Source: JBMYTN01 sp049604415 (GTDB lineage: Bacteria; Pseudomonadota; Alphaproteobacteria; Rhodospirillales; Rhodospirillaceae). Taken from it: 24,551 nucleotides of DNA. Under the pieces are notes generated by a model. That model was not told the origin of the DNA and did not search any database. It saw only the letters and a list, made by a program, of their open reading frames with translations. The position numbers were made by a program, and so were the translations under genes. This document shows positions 6,848 to 15,100 of this stretch, one piece after another. Location of the stretch: positions 1 to 24,551 of the forward strand of contig JBMYTN010000054.1 of NCBI GenBank assembly GCA_049604415.1. Direction: 5' to 3'. Each line of letters begins with the position of its first letter. Position 1 is the first letter of the stretch.

Positions 6848-6860
6848 TCGACAAGGTTGT

Positions 6861-6887
6861 CAACGCCTCCTATTGTGGGAGGCGTTG
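6861..6887. terminator. Hairpin at the convergent ends of the chemoreceptor and DUF2059 genes
   Basis: CAACGCCTCC (6861-6870) and GGAGGCGTTG (6878-6887) form a perfect 10-bp stem with a 7-nt loop, 14 bp after the chemoreceptor stop. Neither side has a T-run, so it may end transcription only weakly or protect mRNA 3' ends. It overlaps the last codons and the stop of the DUF2059 gene. Confidence 0.5.
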
Positions 6888-7322
6888 CTTGAACCGTTCA
6901 AGCCCCCTGAGCACTTCGCCCTGGATCATGGGAAGGGTGCCACTCATAAAACGCGGCATCTTGGCCAGGACGGCTTGACCTTCTGCGGTGCGGTAAAAGG
7001 CGGTCAGGGCGTTCAGCTCCGCCTCGGTGAAGGTTTCCGCCAAGGCGTGGATATAGAGGATGCGGATCTTGCCCACATCAAGGTCCCGGTCCAGGAAGTC
7101 CTTCAAGGCTGCCCGGCTTTCCGGCGGAGAAATCTGCATCAACTCCGCCATCACCCGATCGACCAAAGCCCGAACAGACAGCACCTGCTCATAGGCTTCT
7201 GCTGCGGCCAGACGCTTATCCTCATTGGCCTGACCGGTCTGCGGGAGCGACAACAGCCCAACCAGCACCAAGGCCAAAGCGAGAGACAGGGTGCGCAGGT
7301 GGGGAGAGAAGCGAACGGTCAT
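6870..7322 (-). CDS. Secreted DUF2059 domain protein
   Basis: The 150-residue protein has an N-terminal signal peptide (Arg at 4 and 10, hydrophobic core about 11-27, likely cleavage after the Gly-Gln-Ala at 30-32). The mature part is helical, with DFLDRDLDVGKIRILYIHALAETFT and ELNALTAFYRTAEGQAVLAKMP broken across the DUF2059 region. The latter is the DUF2059 hallmark, an FY.T.EG..hhhKMP pattern. DUF2059 proteins are periplasmic and of unknown function. The ATG at 7322 overlaps the stop of the pseudouridine synthase gene (ATGA), which decides the start and indicates translational coupling. It is the last gene of the leftward chain that begins at degP. Confidence 0.87.
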   Translation of the reverse strand: MTVRFSPHLRTLSLALALVLVGLLSLPQTGQANEDKRLAAAEAYEQVLSVRALVDRVMAELMQISPPESRAALKDFLDRDLDVGKIRILYIHALAETFTEAELNALTAFYRTAEGQAVLAKMPRFMSGTLPMIQGEVLRGLERFKQRLPQ

Positions 7323-8377
7323 GGCAGTGCGGTCCAATCTTCAAAGGGATCCGGGGCATCACCGGGGGCGAAGCCAAGATATTTTAAGGTCTTGAGGTAG
7401 TCTGCGGGTGCGGGCGCAGCCACCCGCAACCAGCCACCGGCCGGATGCGGCAGCACCAGGCCCCGGGCATGGAGGTAAAGCCGTTTGGTTAAATCACCGG
7501 CCTCCTCCAGCGCATCCAAGCCGCCATATTTGCCATCGCCCAATATCGGTGTGCCCATTTGCTGGCAATGGACCCGCAATTGGTGCGTCCGGCCAGTCAA
7601 GGGCCGCATCTCCAACCAGGTGAACCGGTCCAGGGCCTTGTCGATCATGCGGAAATCGGTCACGGCCCGGTCGCCAATATCCAGATTGACCTCCATCCTC
7701 TCCCCCTTCGGTCCGGGCACTTTGGCCAGGGGGGCGGAGATCCGGCCTTCCACTTCAGGCGGCTGACCAACCACCAAGGCCCAATAAACCTTGCGTGCCT
7801 CCCGACCTTTAAAGGCTGCCGTAAGTTGACGGGCTGCTTTGCCGGTCTTTGCCAGCAACAGCACCCCGCTGGTGTCTCGGTCCAAGCGATGGACCAGTTT
7901 TGGTCGACGGTCAGGATCCTCGCCATAAAGGGCGGTGATCATGCCATCGAGATGACGTTTTACGCCGCTGCCACCCTGCACCGCCAAACCGATCGGCTTG
8001 GCCAAGGCCAACACCATCTCGTCTTCATGCAAGATCATTTGCCGCAGGGCCGCGCCGTCGCGGGGATCGGCCCGATAGGCTTGGGCCCGGCCCGGTCCGG
8101 CCTTGCGGGCTTGGGCCACAGCGTCCTCCGCGTCGCTTTCCGGCGGCAGGCGGACCGTCTGGCCGGTTTCGAGGCGCTGGGCGCTCTTAGCCCGACGGCC
8201 ATCGACCCGCACCTGGCCGGTGCGGAGTAATTTCTCTGCCCGCCCCTGGGTCAATCCGGGGCGACGGCGGCGCAGCCAGCGGTCCAACCGCATGCCAGCG
8301 TCATCCTCGGAGACCTGGATCATCTCCACCTGTCGGTGGGGCACACCAGACCCGTTGCGATCCTCTGCCTCGGTCAT
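7319..8377 (-). CDS. RluC/RluD-family 23S rRNA pseudouridine synthase
   Basis: The 352-residue enzyme would convert specific uridines of 23S rRNA to pseudouridine. An S4 RNA-binding domain lies at about 19-78 (AGMRLDRWLRRRRPGL, LLRTGQVRVDGRRAK). The catalytic domain follows with ALAKPIGLAVQGG (124-136), the catalytic aspartate in HRLDRDTSG (D166), the RMEV segment, and LTGRTHQLRVH and PILGDGKYGG downstream. Between the S4 and catalytic domains, about residues 80-108 form a longer Ala/Arg-rich linker. The motifs fit RluC-type enzymes best, but RluC and RluD targets cannot be told apart here. The ATG overlaps the crcB stop by 4 nt, and the stop overlaps the DUF2059 start by 4 nt. Confidence 0.94.
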   Translation of the reverse strand: MTEAEDRNGSGVPHRQVEMIQVSEDDAGMRLDRWLRRRRPGLTQGRAEKLLRTGQVRVDGRRAKSAQRLETGQTVRLPPESDAEDAVAQARKAGPGRAQAYRADPRDGAALRQMILHEDEMVLALAKPIGLAVQGGSGVKRHLDGMITALYGEDPDRRPKLVHRLDRDTSGVLLLAKTGKAARQLTAAFKGREARKVYWALVVGQPPEVEGRISAPLAKVPGPKGERMEVNLDIGDRAVTDFRMIDKALDRFTWLEMRPLTGRTHQLRVHCQQMGTPILGDGKYGGLDALEEAGDLTKRLYLHARGLVLPHPAGGWLRVAAPAPADYLKTLKYLGFAPGDAPDPFEDWTALP

Positions 8378-8766
8378 GCCAGAATCTGGCGACAGAGCGC
8401 CATCCCAGCCATCAGGCCCGCAACCCCCAACAGCACACTGCCAAACAGATAGCCAAAGGCGGGCACCCAGGCTCCGCGCTCGATCAGAAAAACCAGGTCC
8501 AGGCTAAAGGTGGAAAAGGTGGTGAAGCCGCCCAACACCCCGGTGACCAACAGCACCCGGACCGGCTCCGGGATCGGGCCGCGAAAGGCCAGATAGTCGA
8601 TCAACATGCCCATCAGGAAACTACCCAGTATGTTGACCACCATGGTGCCATAGGGAAATCCTGGCCCCATCAACCGACCCACTGCGGCCACCATGGCCCA
8701 GCGCGCTGCAGAGCCCATAGCGCCCCCGGCTGCCGCAGCGCCTGCCAACATCCATGCTTGTGCCAT
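8374..8766 (-). CDS. crcB: Fluoride ion channel CrcB/Fluc
   Basis: Fluc proteins form antiparallel dimeric membrane channels that export fluoride. The 130-residue protein has four hydrophobic segments (about 5-25, 38-58, 68-95 and 103-125). It also has the family motifs GGAMGSAARW near the N terminus, the conserved asparagine in NILGSFLMG (N45), and GGFTTFSTFS (79-88), which carries the phenylalanine box and the Thr/Ser that line the pore and bind the central sodium. I set the start at 8766, where AAGAGG precedes the ATG and the gene begins 16 nt after the rarA stop. An in-frame ATG at 8808 would add a hydrophilic stretch and overlap rarA. It overlaps the pseudouridine synthase gene by 4 nt. 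No fluoride riboswitch is visible because the upstream sequence is rarA coding. Confidence 0.94.
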   Translation of the reverse strand: MAQAWMLAGAAAAGGAMGSAARWAMVAAVGRLMGPGFPYGTMVVNILGSFLMGMLIDYLAFRGPIPEPVRVLLVTGVLGGFTTFSTFSLDLVFLIERGAWVPAFGYLFGSVLLGVAGLMAGMALCRQILA

Positions 8767-8782
8767 ACCACTCAAAGCCTCT

Positions 8783-10204
8783 TCACTGATCTTGGCCGGG
8801 GTCGGCATCGGATGCGTGCCCGGATGGGTCCCCAGTTAAACCGGTCTCGGTGCGCCGGTCGCGCAACCGTCGCCAATAGGCCAAGCGCTTGTTGATTTCA
8901 CGCTCAAAGCCGCGATCCGGCGGATCATAAAAGGTCTGACGCGCCATGCCTTCGGGAAAATAGTTTTGGCCGGAAAACCCGTCCGGCGCGTCATGGTCAT
9001 AGGCATATCCAGCGCCATAGCCAAGGTCCTTCATCAGGCTGGTGGGCGCATTGCGGATATGCAGCGGCGGTCCAAGGGACCCGGTTTGTTTTGCAACTTT
9101 GTGGGCCGCCTTATGGGCCGCATAGATGGCGTTGGATTTTGGCGCGGTGCCGAGATAAAGCACCAGGGCGGTGACCGCCAGATCCCCTTCCGGAGAGCCG
9201 AGCCGCTCATAGGTTTCCCAGGCGGCGATGGCCTGGGTTAACGCGGCGGGATCAGCCAGACCGATGTCTTCAACGGCAAACCGGGTTAACCGGCGCAACA
9301 AATAAAGTGGATCCTCCCCACCGGCCAGCATCCGCGCCGCCCAATAGAGCGCCGCGTCCGGATCAGAGCCCCGGAGAGACTTGTGCAAAGCACTGATCAG
9401 GTCGTAATGGCCTTCGCGATCCTTGTCATAGATCGGGGCGCGGCGGCGCACGGCCTCGGCAAGGGCTGCGCCATCCAAGTCCGGCGTGCCGTCGGGCAGA
9501 GCGACGACGTCTTCGACCAAATTGAGCAAATAGCGGCCATCGCCATCGGCCATGGCTTTCAGGCTAGCCCGGCCCTCTGACGTCAAAGGCAGGGCACGCG
9601 CCAAAAGGCCCTCGGCCCGGGTTAACAAGGTTTCCAGGGCCGCATCATCAAGGCGTTGCAACACCTGCACTCGGCAACGGGACAGCAACGCCGCATTGAG
9701 TTCAAAGGAGGGATTTTCTGTGGTTGCCCCGACCAACACCACCGTGCCGTCTTCCACATAGGGCAAAAAACCGTCCTGTTGTGAGCGGTTGAAGCGGTGG
9801 ATCTCGTCGACAAACAGCAATGTGCCCTGCCCCGAGGCCTTGCGGCGATCCCGGGCGGCAGCAAAGGTTTTGCGCAAATCGGCGACGCCGGAAAACACCG
9901 CTGAGAGCGGCGCAAAGGCATAGCGCGAGCCCTCCGCCAACAACCGGGCGATGGTGGTTTTGCCACATCCCGGCGGCCCCCAAAGCACCACGGAGGTTAA
10001 GCGGCCCGAGGCCACCATCCGTCCCAAGGGTGCATCATTGCCGGTCAAGTGATCCTGCCCGACCACTTCGGTCAAGCTGCGGGGACGCAGGCGATCTGCC
10101 AAAGGCCGGTCCGGATTGTCCCGCAACGCCTCCGTCTCAGCGGCCAGAGGCGCAGCAGTAGAGGCGGCTTGTGAGGGTGGCAGGTCGTCAAACAGGCCCG
10201 CCAT
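8783..10204 (-). CDS. rarA: Replication-associated recombination protein A (RarA/MgsA), AAA+ ATPase
   Basis: RarA acts at stalled replication forks and is related to clamp-loader ATPases and eukaryotic WRNIP1. The 473-residue protein begins with a hydrophobic-aromatic segment (GLFDDLP) typical of SSB- or clamp-contacting tails. It then has RPLADRLRPRSLTEVVGQ (33-50), Walker A GPPGCGKT (76-83), Walker B FVDEIHRF (131-138) and sensor 1 GATTENPSFELN (159-170). The C-terminal half has the family's oligomerisation domain (RGSDPDAALYW.ARML, GSPEG, YLGTAPKSNA) and ends with FYDPPDRGFE and INKRLAYWR. The start ATG shares its first base with the degP stop (TGATG), so translation is probably coupled. 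crcB follows after 16 nt. Confidence 0.96.
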   Translation of the reverse strand: MAGLFDDLPPSQAASTAAPLAAETEALRDNPDRPLADRLRPRSLTEVVGQDHLTGNDAPLGRMVASGRLTSVVLWGPPGCGKTTIARLLAEGSRYAFAPLSAVFSGVADLRKTFAAARDRRKASGQGTLLFVDEIHRFNRSQQDGFLPYVEDGTVVLVGATTENPSFELNAALLSRCRVQVLQRLDDAALETLLTRAEGLLARALPLTSEGRASLKAMADGDGRYLLNLVEDVVALPDGTPDLDGAALAEAVRRRAPIYDKDREGHYDLISALHKSLRGSDPDAALYWAARMLAGGEDPLYLLRRLTRFAVEDIGLADPAALTQAIAAWETYERLGSPEGDLAVTALVLYLGTAPKSNAIYAAHKAAHKVAKQTGSLGPPLHIRNAPTSLMKDLGYGAGYAYDHDAPDGFSGQNYFPEGMARQTFYDPPDRGFEREINKRLAYWRRLRDRRTETGLTGDPSGHASDADPGQDQ

Positions 10205-11646
10205 CAGCCGCCATACCGATATTGGACCAGACGGCCTTCACGCTCCAGCACAATGCCCCAACGTGGCAGTCTTTCCCGCAACAAAGGCAGCAGGTCGTCC
10301 ACGCTGTGAATATCAACACCGTTTAAGCCGCGAACGAGGTCGCCTTGCTCCAACCCAGCCCGGGCGGCAATGCTGGCTTGGGGAACATCCAAAACGATCA
10401 CGCCATTGATCAGTTTTTGCAGCCCGATCTCTTCACCCAAGGCAGGATTGAGGTTGGCCACCGTCGCCCCCGCCAAGGGATTGGGACCGGACAGGGTGGT
10501 GGTCTGGCGCGGCGGATCTTCCGGGGGCGGGCCAAGGCGCACGGTCAGGGTTTTCAGTCCCCCGCCTCGGCCTTCGCGCACCAACAAACGGGCCGGACCG
10601 GCAGACAAATCACCGGTCGCGATCATATAGCGCAGGGAGTCCACATCGTCCGTCAGACGGTCATTGAACGACAACACCACATCACCGACCTGCAGGCCCG
10701 CCTCCGCCGCCGGTCCACGGGGATCAACGGTCTCCACCAGCACTCCAGTTGGGCGGTCCATGCCCATGGCATCGGCAAGATCAGCGGTAACGGTTCGGCC
10801 TTCGGCACCAAACCAGGGACGCACCACCTTGCCGCTGTTCAGCACCCCTTGCAAAACCACCCGCACCATTTCAGACGGGATGGCAAAACCAATCCCCACC
10901 GACCCACCGCTATTGGAGTAAATCGCGGTGTTGATGCCAACCAAGCGGCCTTGGCCATCAACCAGGGCACCGCCGGAATTGCCCGGATTGATCGCCGCAT
11001 CGGTTTGGACAAAAAACCGATAGTCACTGACCCCAGCCGTAGTGCGGGCCAAGGCCGATACAATGCCCATGGTGACGGTCCGTCCGACACCAAACGGGTT
11101 GCCCAAAGCGATCACCAAATCGCCGACCTCCAAATCCTCAATGGAGCGTGGCGGGAGCGCGGGCAAATCTTCCCCGACCTCTATGCGCAGCACCGCCAGA
11201 TCCGTGCGCTCATCAACACCCAAAACAATGGCATCAAATTCTCGCCGATCAGCCAGGACCACCGTGATGTCCGCCTCGGCACTGCCAATCACATGGGCAT
11301 TGGTCACAACGATCCCCGCAGGATCAACAATCACCCCGGACCCCAGGGATTGTTCCAATCTTTTGCGCGGCATGCCCCCCATGCCAAAACGGTCCCCAAA
11401 AAACCTGCGAAACAAGGGGTCGGAAAATGGACCGACCCTTTGCTGCTGGGACACCACTTCGCGGCGGCTGAAGATATTCACCACCGCCGGGGCCACCCGT
11501 TTGACCACAGGCGCAAAGGACAGGGTGACCTCGGCCCGAGAATTGGGCGTGACCTTGTCTGGGGTTTGGGCCTGGGCCGGGACCAAGCCACCCAAGCCAA
11601 AGATCAAAAAACATAACAAAAACAGAGGTGTTCGTACCGCCAACAT
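10204..11646 (-). CDS. degP: Periplasmic serine protease of the DegP/HtrA (Do) family
   Basis: This envelope quality-control protease-chaperone has 480 residues. A signal peptide (about 1-26, ending AQA) is followed by the trypsin-like domain with the triad H118 in VTNAHV, D149 in RTDLAV and S224 in NPGNSGGAL. Two PDZ domains follow (roughly 280-365, GPAAEAGLQVGDVVLSF; and 385-470, IAARAGLEQGDLVRGLNG). A long flexible loop rich in Gln and aromatic residues after NIFSRR corresponds to the LA loop region. The ATG at 11646 has AGGG about 9 nt upstream and starts directly before the signal peptide; an in-frame TTG at 11676 is a less likely start. It heads a leftward chain with rarA (1-nt overlap), crcB, a pseudouridine synthase and DUF2059. 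Confidence 0.95.
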   Translation of the reverse strand: MLAVRTPLFLLCFLIFGLGGLVPAQAQTPDKVTPNSRAEVTLSFAPVVKRVAPAVVNIFSRREVVSQQQRVGPFSDPLFRRFFGDRFGMGGMPRKRLEQSLGSGVIVDPAGIVVTNAHVIGSAEADITVVLADRREFDAIVLGVDERTDLAVLRIEVGEDLPALPPRSIEDLEVGDLVIALGNPFGVGRTVTMGIVSALARTTAGVSDYRFFVQTDAAINPGNSGGALVDGQGRLVGINTAIYSNSGGSVGIGFAIPSEMVRVVLQGVLNSGKVVRPWFGAEGRTVTADLADAMGMDRPTGVLVETVDPRGPAAEAGLQVGDVVLSFNDRLTDDVDSLRYMIATGDLSAGPARLLVREGRGGGLKTLTVRLGPPPEDPPRQTTTLSGPNPLAGATVANLNPALGEEIGLQKLINGVIVLDVPQASIAARAGLEQGDLVRGLNGVDIHSVDDLLPLLRERLPRWGIVLEREGRLVQYRYGG

Positions 11647-11715
11647 CAAAGAATGCCCTACCGAATGGTTGTCCAAGAGTTGTCCCGCATCACCAGGACC
11701 GGTGCAAGGGTCAAA

Positions 11716-11743
11716 TTGACAAATGAAACGACTCAGGTATTCT
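11716..11743 (+). promoter_or_regulatory. Sigma-70 promoter of the small secreted peptide gene
   Basis: A perfect -35 TTGACA (11716-11721), a 16-nt spacer and TATTCT (11738-11743) give a good sigma-70 match. Transcription would start near 11750, 28 nt before the ATG at 11778. The -35 is one half of an inverted repeat GTCAA-A-TTGAC (11710-11720), which also places TTGACC on the opposite strand facing degP. Confidence 0.65.
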
Positions 11744-11777
11744 GGAGTTCTCAGTGAAACAGACAGGAGTGCGTTCT

Positions 11778-11933
11778 ATGCGGATTGCCGCCGTTGTTTT
11801 TGCCGCTGCTCTGTTCGGCGCGACCGCCGCCCAGGCTTGCACCTACGGGAAGACCGCTCAAAGCACCGAGATGCAGACTGCGCAAGGTCCGGTCACCGTG
11901 ACCCAAACGCCCAAGCCGGTGGACACCAACTAA
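11778..11933 (+). CDS. Small secreted peptide, 51 residues, unknown function
   Basis: I do not recognise a family. The peptide starts MRIAAVVFAAALFGA and has a clear signal peptide with likely cleavage after AQA at residue 20. The mature part of about 31 residues is CTYGKTAQSTEMQTAQG followed by PVTVTQTPKPVDTN. It begins with a single cysteine and is rich in Thr, Gln and Pro. The residues before the cysteine (A-Q-A) do not form a lipobox, so it is more likely a periplasmic or released peptide than a lipoprotein. AGGAG stands 8 nt before the ATG, a better site than many larger genes here have. It has its own promoter (11716-11743) and terminator (12019-12053), which makes a short monocistronic mRNA of about 300 nt. 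It is divergent from degP. Confidence 0.72.
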   Translation: MRIAAVVFAAALFGATAAQACTYGKTAQSTEMQTAQGPVTVTQTPKPVDTN

Positions 11934-12018
11934 GGGGCTAACCCTTTGTTGGCTTTCTGATGGGAGATGCCTGTCGGATAGATCCATACGCCGTTTCAAG
12001 ACAGCACTGCCTTTGCAA

Positions 12019-12053
12019 ACGGGCCAGCTCCACACAAGCTGGTCCGTTTTTTT
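12019..12053 (+). terminator. Intrinsic terminator after the small peptide gene
   Basis: ACGGGCCAGCT (12019-12029) pairs with AGCTGGTCCGT (12037-12047) with one G.T wobble and a 7-nt loop, followed by a run of seven T residues. It lies 85 nt after the peptide stop. The intervening sequence holds no supported gene. Confidence 0.88.
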
Positions 12054-12098
12054 GACCAAAATCCCGCAGGTTTCCCACGCCCAACACCAACATTAGGC

Positions 12099-12164
12099 TT
12101 AATCCTGCACGGCCCATAAGGCTATAGATTGATCCAGCCCCGCTTTCCTTCTAAGAAGGAAGCG
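12099..12164 (+). promoter_or_regulatory. Candidate promoter and leader hairpin of the receptor-phosphatase gene
   Basis: TTAATC (12099-12104), an 18-nt spacer and TATAGA (12123-12128) form a weak promoter candidate. Just downstream, CGCTT and CCTTC (12141-12151) pair with GAAGG and AAGCG (12155-12164) across loop TAA, with one bulged T, making a stable hairpin about 32 nt before the GTG start. Confidence 0.33.
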
Positions 12165-12196
12165 CAAAGCCCAGCCTGCGACAAAGTGAGAGACTG

Positions 12197-15100
12197 GTGG
12201 GAAGATTTTTTGGTTCGTTCCAGTGGGTGTTTGCCCTGGCCATGGTTGTCGCTGTGCTGACGACACCTCGGTGGGACGCACATGCCCAGTCCGACCAACC
12301 CACCCAAAATCCCCCGCTGGTCATCGCCATTGATGGCAATTATGCCCCCAATTCGATCATCGGTCCTGATGGCCGAGCCTATGGCCTGTTCGTCGACTTT
12401 TGGCGCCTATGGAGTGAAGCCACCGGACGCCCAGTCGTTTTTGAACCCACCGATTGGGTCGGTACCCTGGATGCGATCCGGGATGGGACAGCCGATATTC
12501 ATTTCGGCCTGTTCATCAATGAAGCACGCTCCGAATGGCTCGATTTTTCCACTGCCTTCCATTCCATTCGGACTTCAGTCTTTTTCCGCAGCGATTATCC
12601 AGGCACACCGGAGTTGTCCAAATTGGCAGGCCGTCCGGTCGGGGTGATCCGTGGGTTTTTTCAGGAAGCTTTTCTGCGCGAAACCTATCCGGCCCTAGAC
12701 GTCAAAGCCTATGAGGACAGCGAGTCTTTGTTCCTGGCCCTTTTGACCGGCGAGATCGACGCCCTGGTCAATGAGGTCACCGCTGTAGACGCCCAAAAAG
12801 CGCGCCTGGGACTGCGCGGAGCCGTAAAACGCTCTCCAGAGACTTTGCTGTCCAACACCGTCCACGCCGGGATTCTAAAAGGCAATCCGGACCTGCTGGA
12901 GACCGTCAATGCGGGCATCGCCGCCATACCCCAAGACCAATTAATTGCCTTGGACGCACTGTGGCTGGCCACTCCGCTGGACCGGTTTTACCGCCAGGAC
13001 CCGGACCAAATCACGCTCAGCCCGGAACAGAGCCAATGGATCAAGGACAATCCAACGGTTAGTCTTGCCGTGACCAACTTCATTGCCCCGGTCGACATCA
13101 TCGATGACAGCGGTCTGTATACCGGCCTCAATGCGGATCTGATCGACATCATCAACCGCAAAACCAGCCTGAATATTGTGCCGGAATATTATGGCCGCTG
13201 GGAGGATGTGGTCCGCGATACGCTGGCTGGAACTGTCGAGGGCGCCTTTAGCTTTTCCCGCACGCCGGAGCGGGAAGAACATGTGTTTTATACCCAACCC
13301 TATGCCTATGACCCGGTCATCGTCATCACCCGGGAGGACGATGAGGCCATCCAATCCATGGCAGACGTGGCAGGCAAGACCGTTGGTGCAGTCCGAGGCC
13401 ATGCTTTTATCGAAGATCTGGAACAAGATCTCTCCGGCGGGTCCCTGGTTCTGTATGAGACCGAAACCGCCGCTCTATTCGCCCTGCTGGACGGTGACCT
13501 GGATGCCCATGTCACCACACAGTTCATCTACAGCAACGCCCAGCGAGAGCGCTACCTGCCAGGCCTTCGGGTTGCCGCCAGTCGACAATCCGAGGGCGGG
13601 TCCTTGCGCATTGGGATTCACAAGAACAATCCGGTGCTGTTTTCCATTGTCCAGGAGGCTTTGGACAGCATCCCTTTGGAAGATCTGGCGGCCCTGCGTC
13701 AGCGCTGGCTGACTTTCGAGCCAACACAACAGAGCACCATCCCCCTGACACCGGCTGAGCGACAATGGATCGCCCAACATCCGGAGGTCCGTCTAGGGGT
13801 TGATCGGGCCTATCCCCCGTTTGAATTCGTCAGCGCCAATGGGATTTATCAAGGCATTGCTGCAGATTACCTGGCCGAAATCGGCAAGCGCATTGGGATC
13901 AGCTTTACTGTCGTGCCGGATTTGACCTGGGATGAGGTGATCCAGGGTGCCAAGGACAGAACCGTCGATCTGCTGCCGGTGGTGACGGATCGGGCCGAGC
14001 GTCGGGAGTTCCTGGTCTTCACCGAACCCTATCTGGAATTCCCCAATGTCATCGTCACCCATGAGAATGCGCCGGAGATTGATGGCTTGGAGGATCTGGC
14101 CGGGTCCGTGGTCGCCTCGCCGGAAGGGTATTCTGTCACTCAATTTGTCCGCGACGACTATCCGGACATCCTCGTTGAAGACTATCCCACAGCCCTAGAT
14201 GCATTGGTGGCTGTTTCCACTGAAAAAGCCAACGCAACCATCGGCAATATGGCGGTGATCGGCTATCTGGCACAGGAAAACAGTGTCTCCAACATTAAGA
14301 TCGCCGCCCGACGGGATTATTCGATCGGCTATAGCTTCGGGGTGCGCAAGGATTGGCCGGAGTTGGCCAGCATCATCACCAAGGTCTACGATTCCTTCAC
14401 CCGGGAAGAGCATCAGGCCATTCGCTCCCAATGGATCCCGTTTTCCATGCTGGGGGACAACAGCATCGGTCCGGCCTTGTCCCTGGCCGAACAGGCCTGG
14501 TTGCGAAACCACCCGAACTTGACCCTGGGCGTGGATCTAGCCTGGGCCCCCTTCGAATTTCTCGATGACCAAGGCAATTATGCTGGCATCGGCTCGGACT
14601 ATGTCCGCGCGGTTTCGGAGCGCTTGGGAATCGAGATGACCCCAATTAAGGACCTGAGCTGGCCCGAGGTCATTGCCAAAGCCAAGGCCGGGGAGATCGA
14701 CATTCTGCCAACCCTGGTCAAAACCCCGGAGCGTGAAGAATTTCTGACCTTCACAGAGCCCTATATCTCTTTCCCCATGGTCATCGCCACGCGCAAGGAT
14801 GCCGCCTTTGTCGACAGCCTGGCGGGGCTGGAAGGCGAGCGTGTTGGGGTGGTCGAGGGCTATGTGACCCATGAGATCCTGGAGGCCCATCACCCAAACC
14901 TGACCGTGGTCACGGTTGCGACAGTGCAGGACGGCCTTGAGCAATTAGAAGCGGGGCAATTCCATGCCTTTGTCGACAATCTGGTCACCATCACCCACAC
15001 CATCGACCAGCAAAACTTTGAGAACATCAAGATCGCCTCGCCGACCCAATATGCCTTTGACCTGTCCATCGGCGTGCGCAAGGGCCTGGAAGAATTGGTG

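Noticed and set aside
8767..8830. Fluoride riboswitch upstream of crcB
   Set aside because: The sequence is rarA coding and shows no fluoride riboswitch pseudoknot.
10345..11616. 423-residue open frame on the plus strand
   Set aside because: It is exactly antisense to degP, His/Gln/Gly-rich with no family motif, and arises from codon bias in a GC-rich gene.
11835..11843. Lipobox in the small secreted peptide
   Set aside because: The residues before the cysteine are A-Q-A, and Gln at -2 with Ala at -3 does not fit the lipobox pattern, so signal peptidase I cleavage is more likely.
11960..12055. 31-codon frame (MGDACRIDPYAV...) after the small peptide gene
   Set aside because: No ribosome site, and its end lies inside the intrinsic terminator hairpin and T-run.
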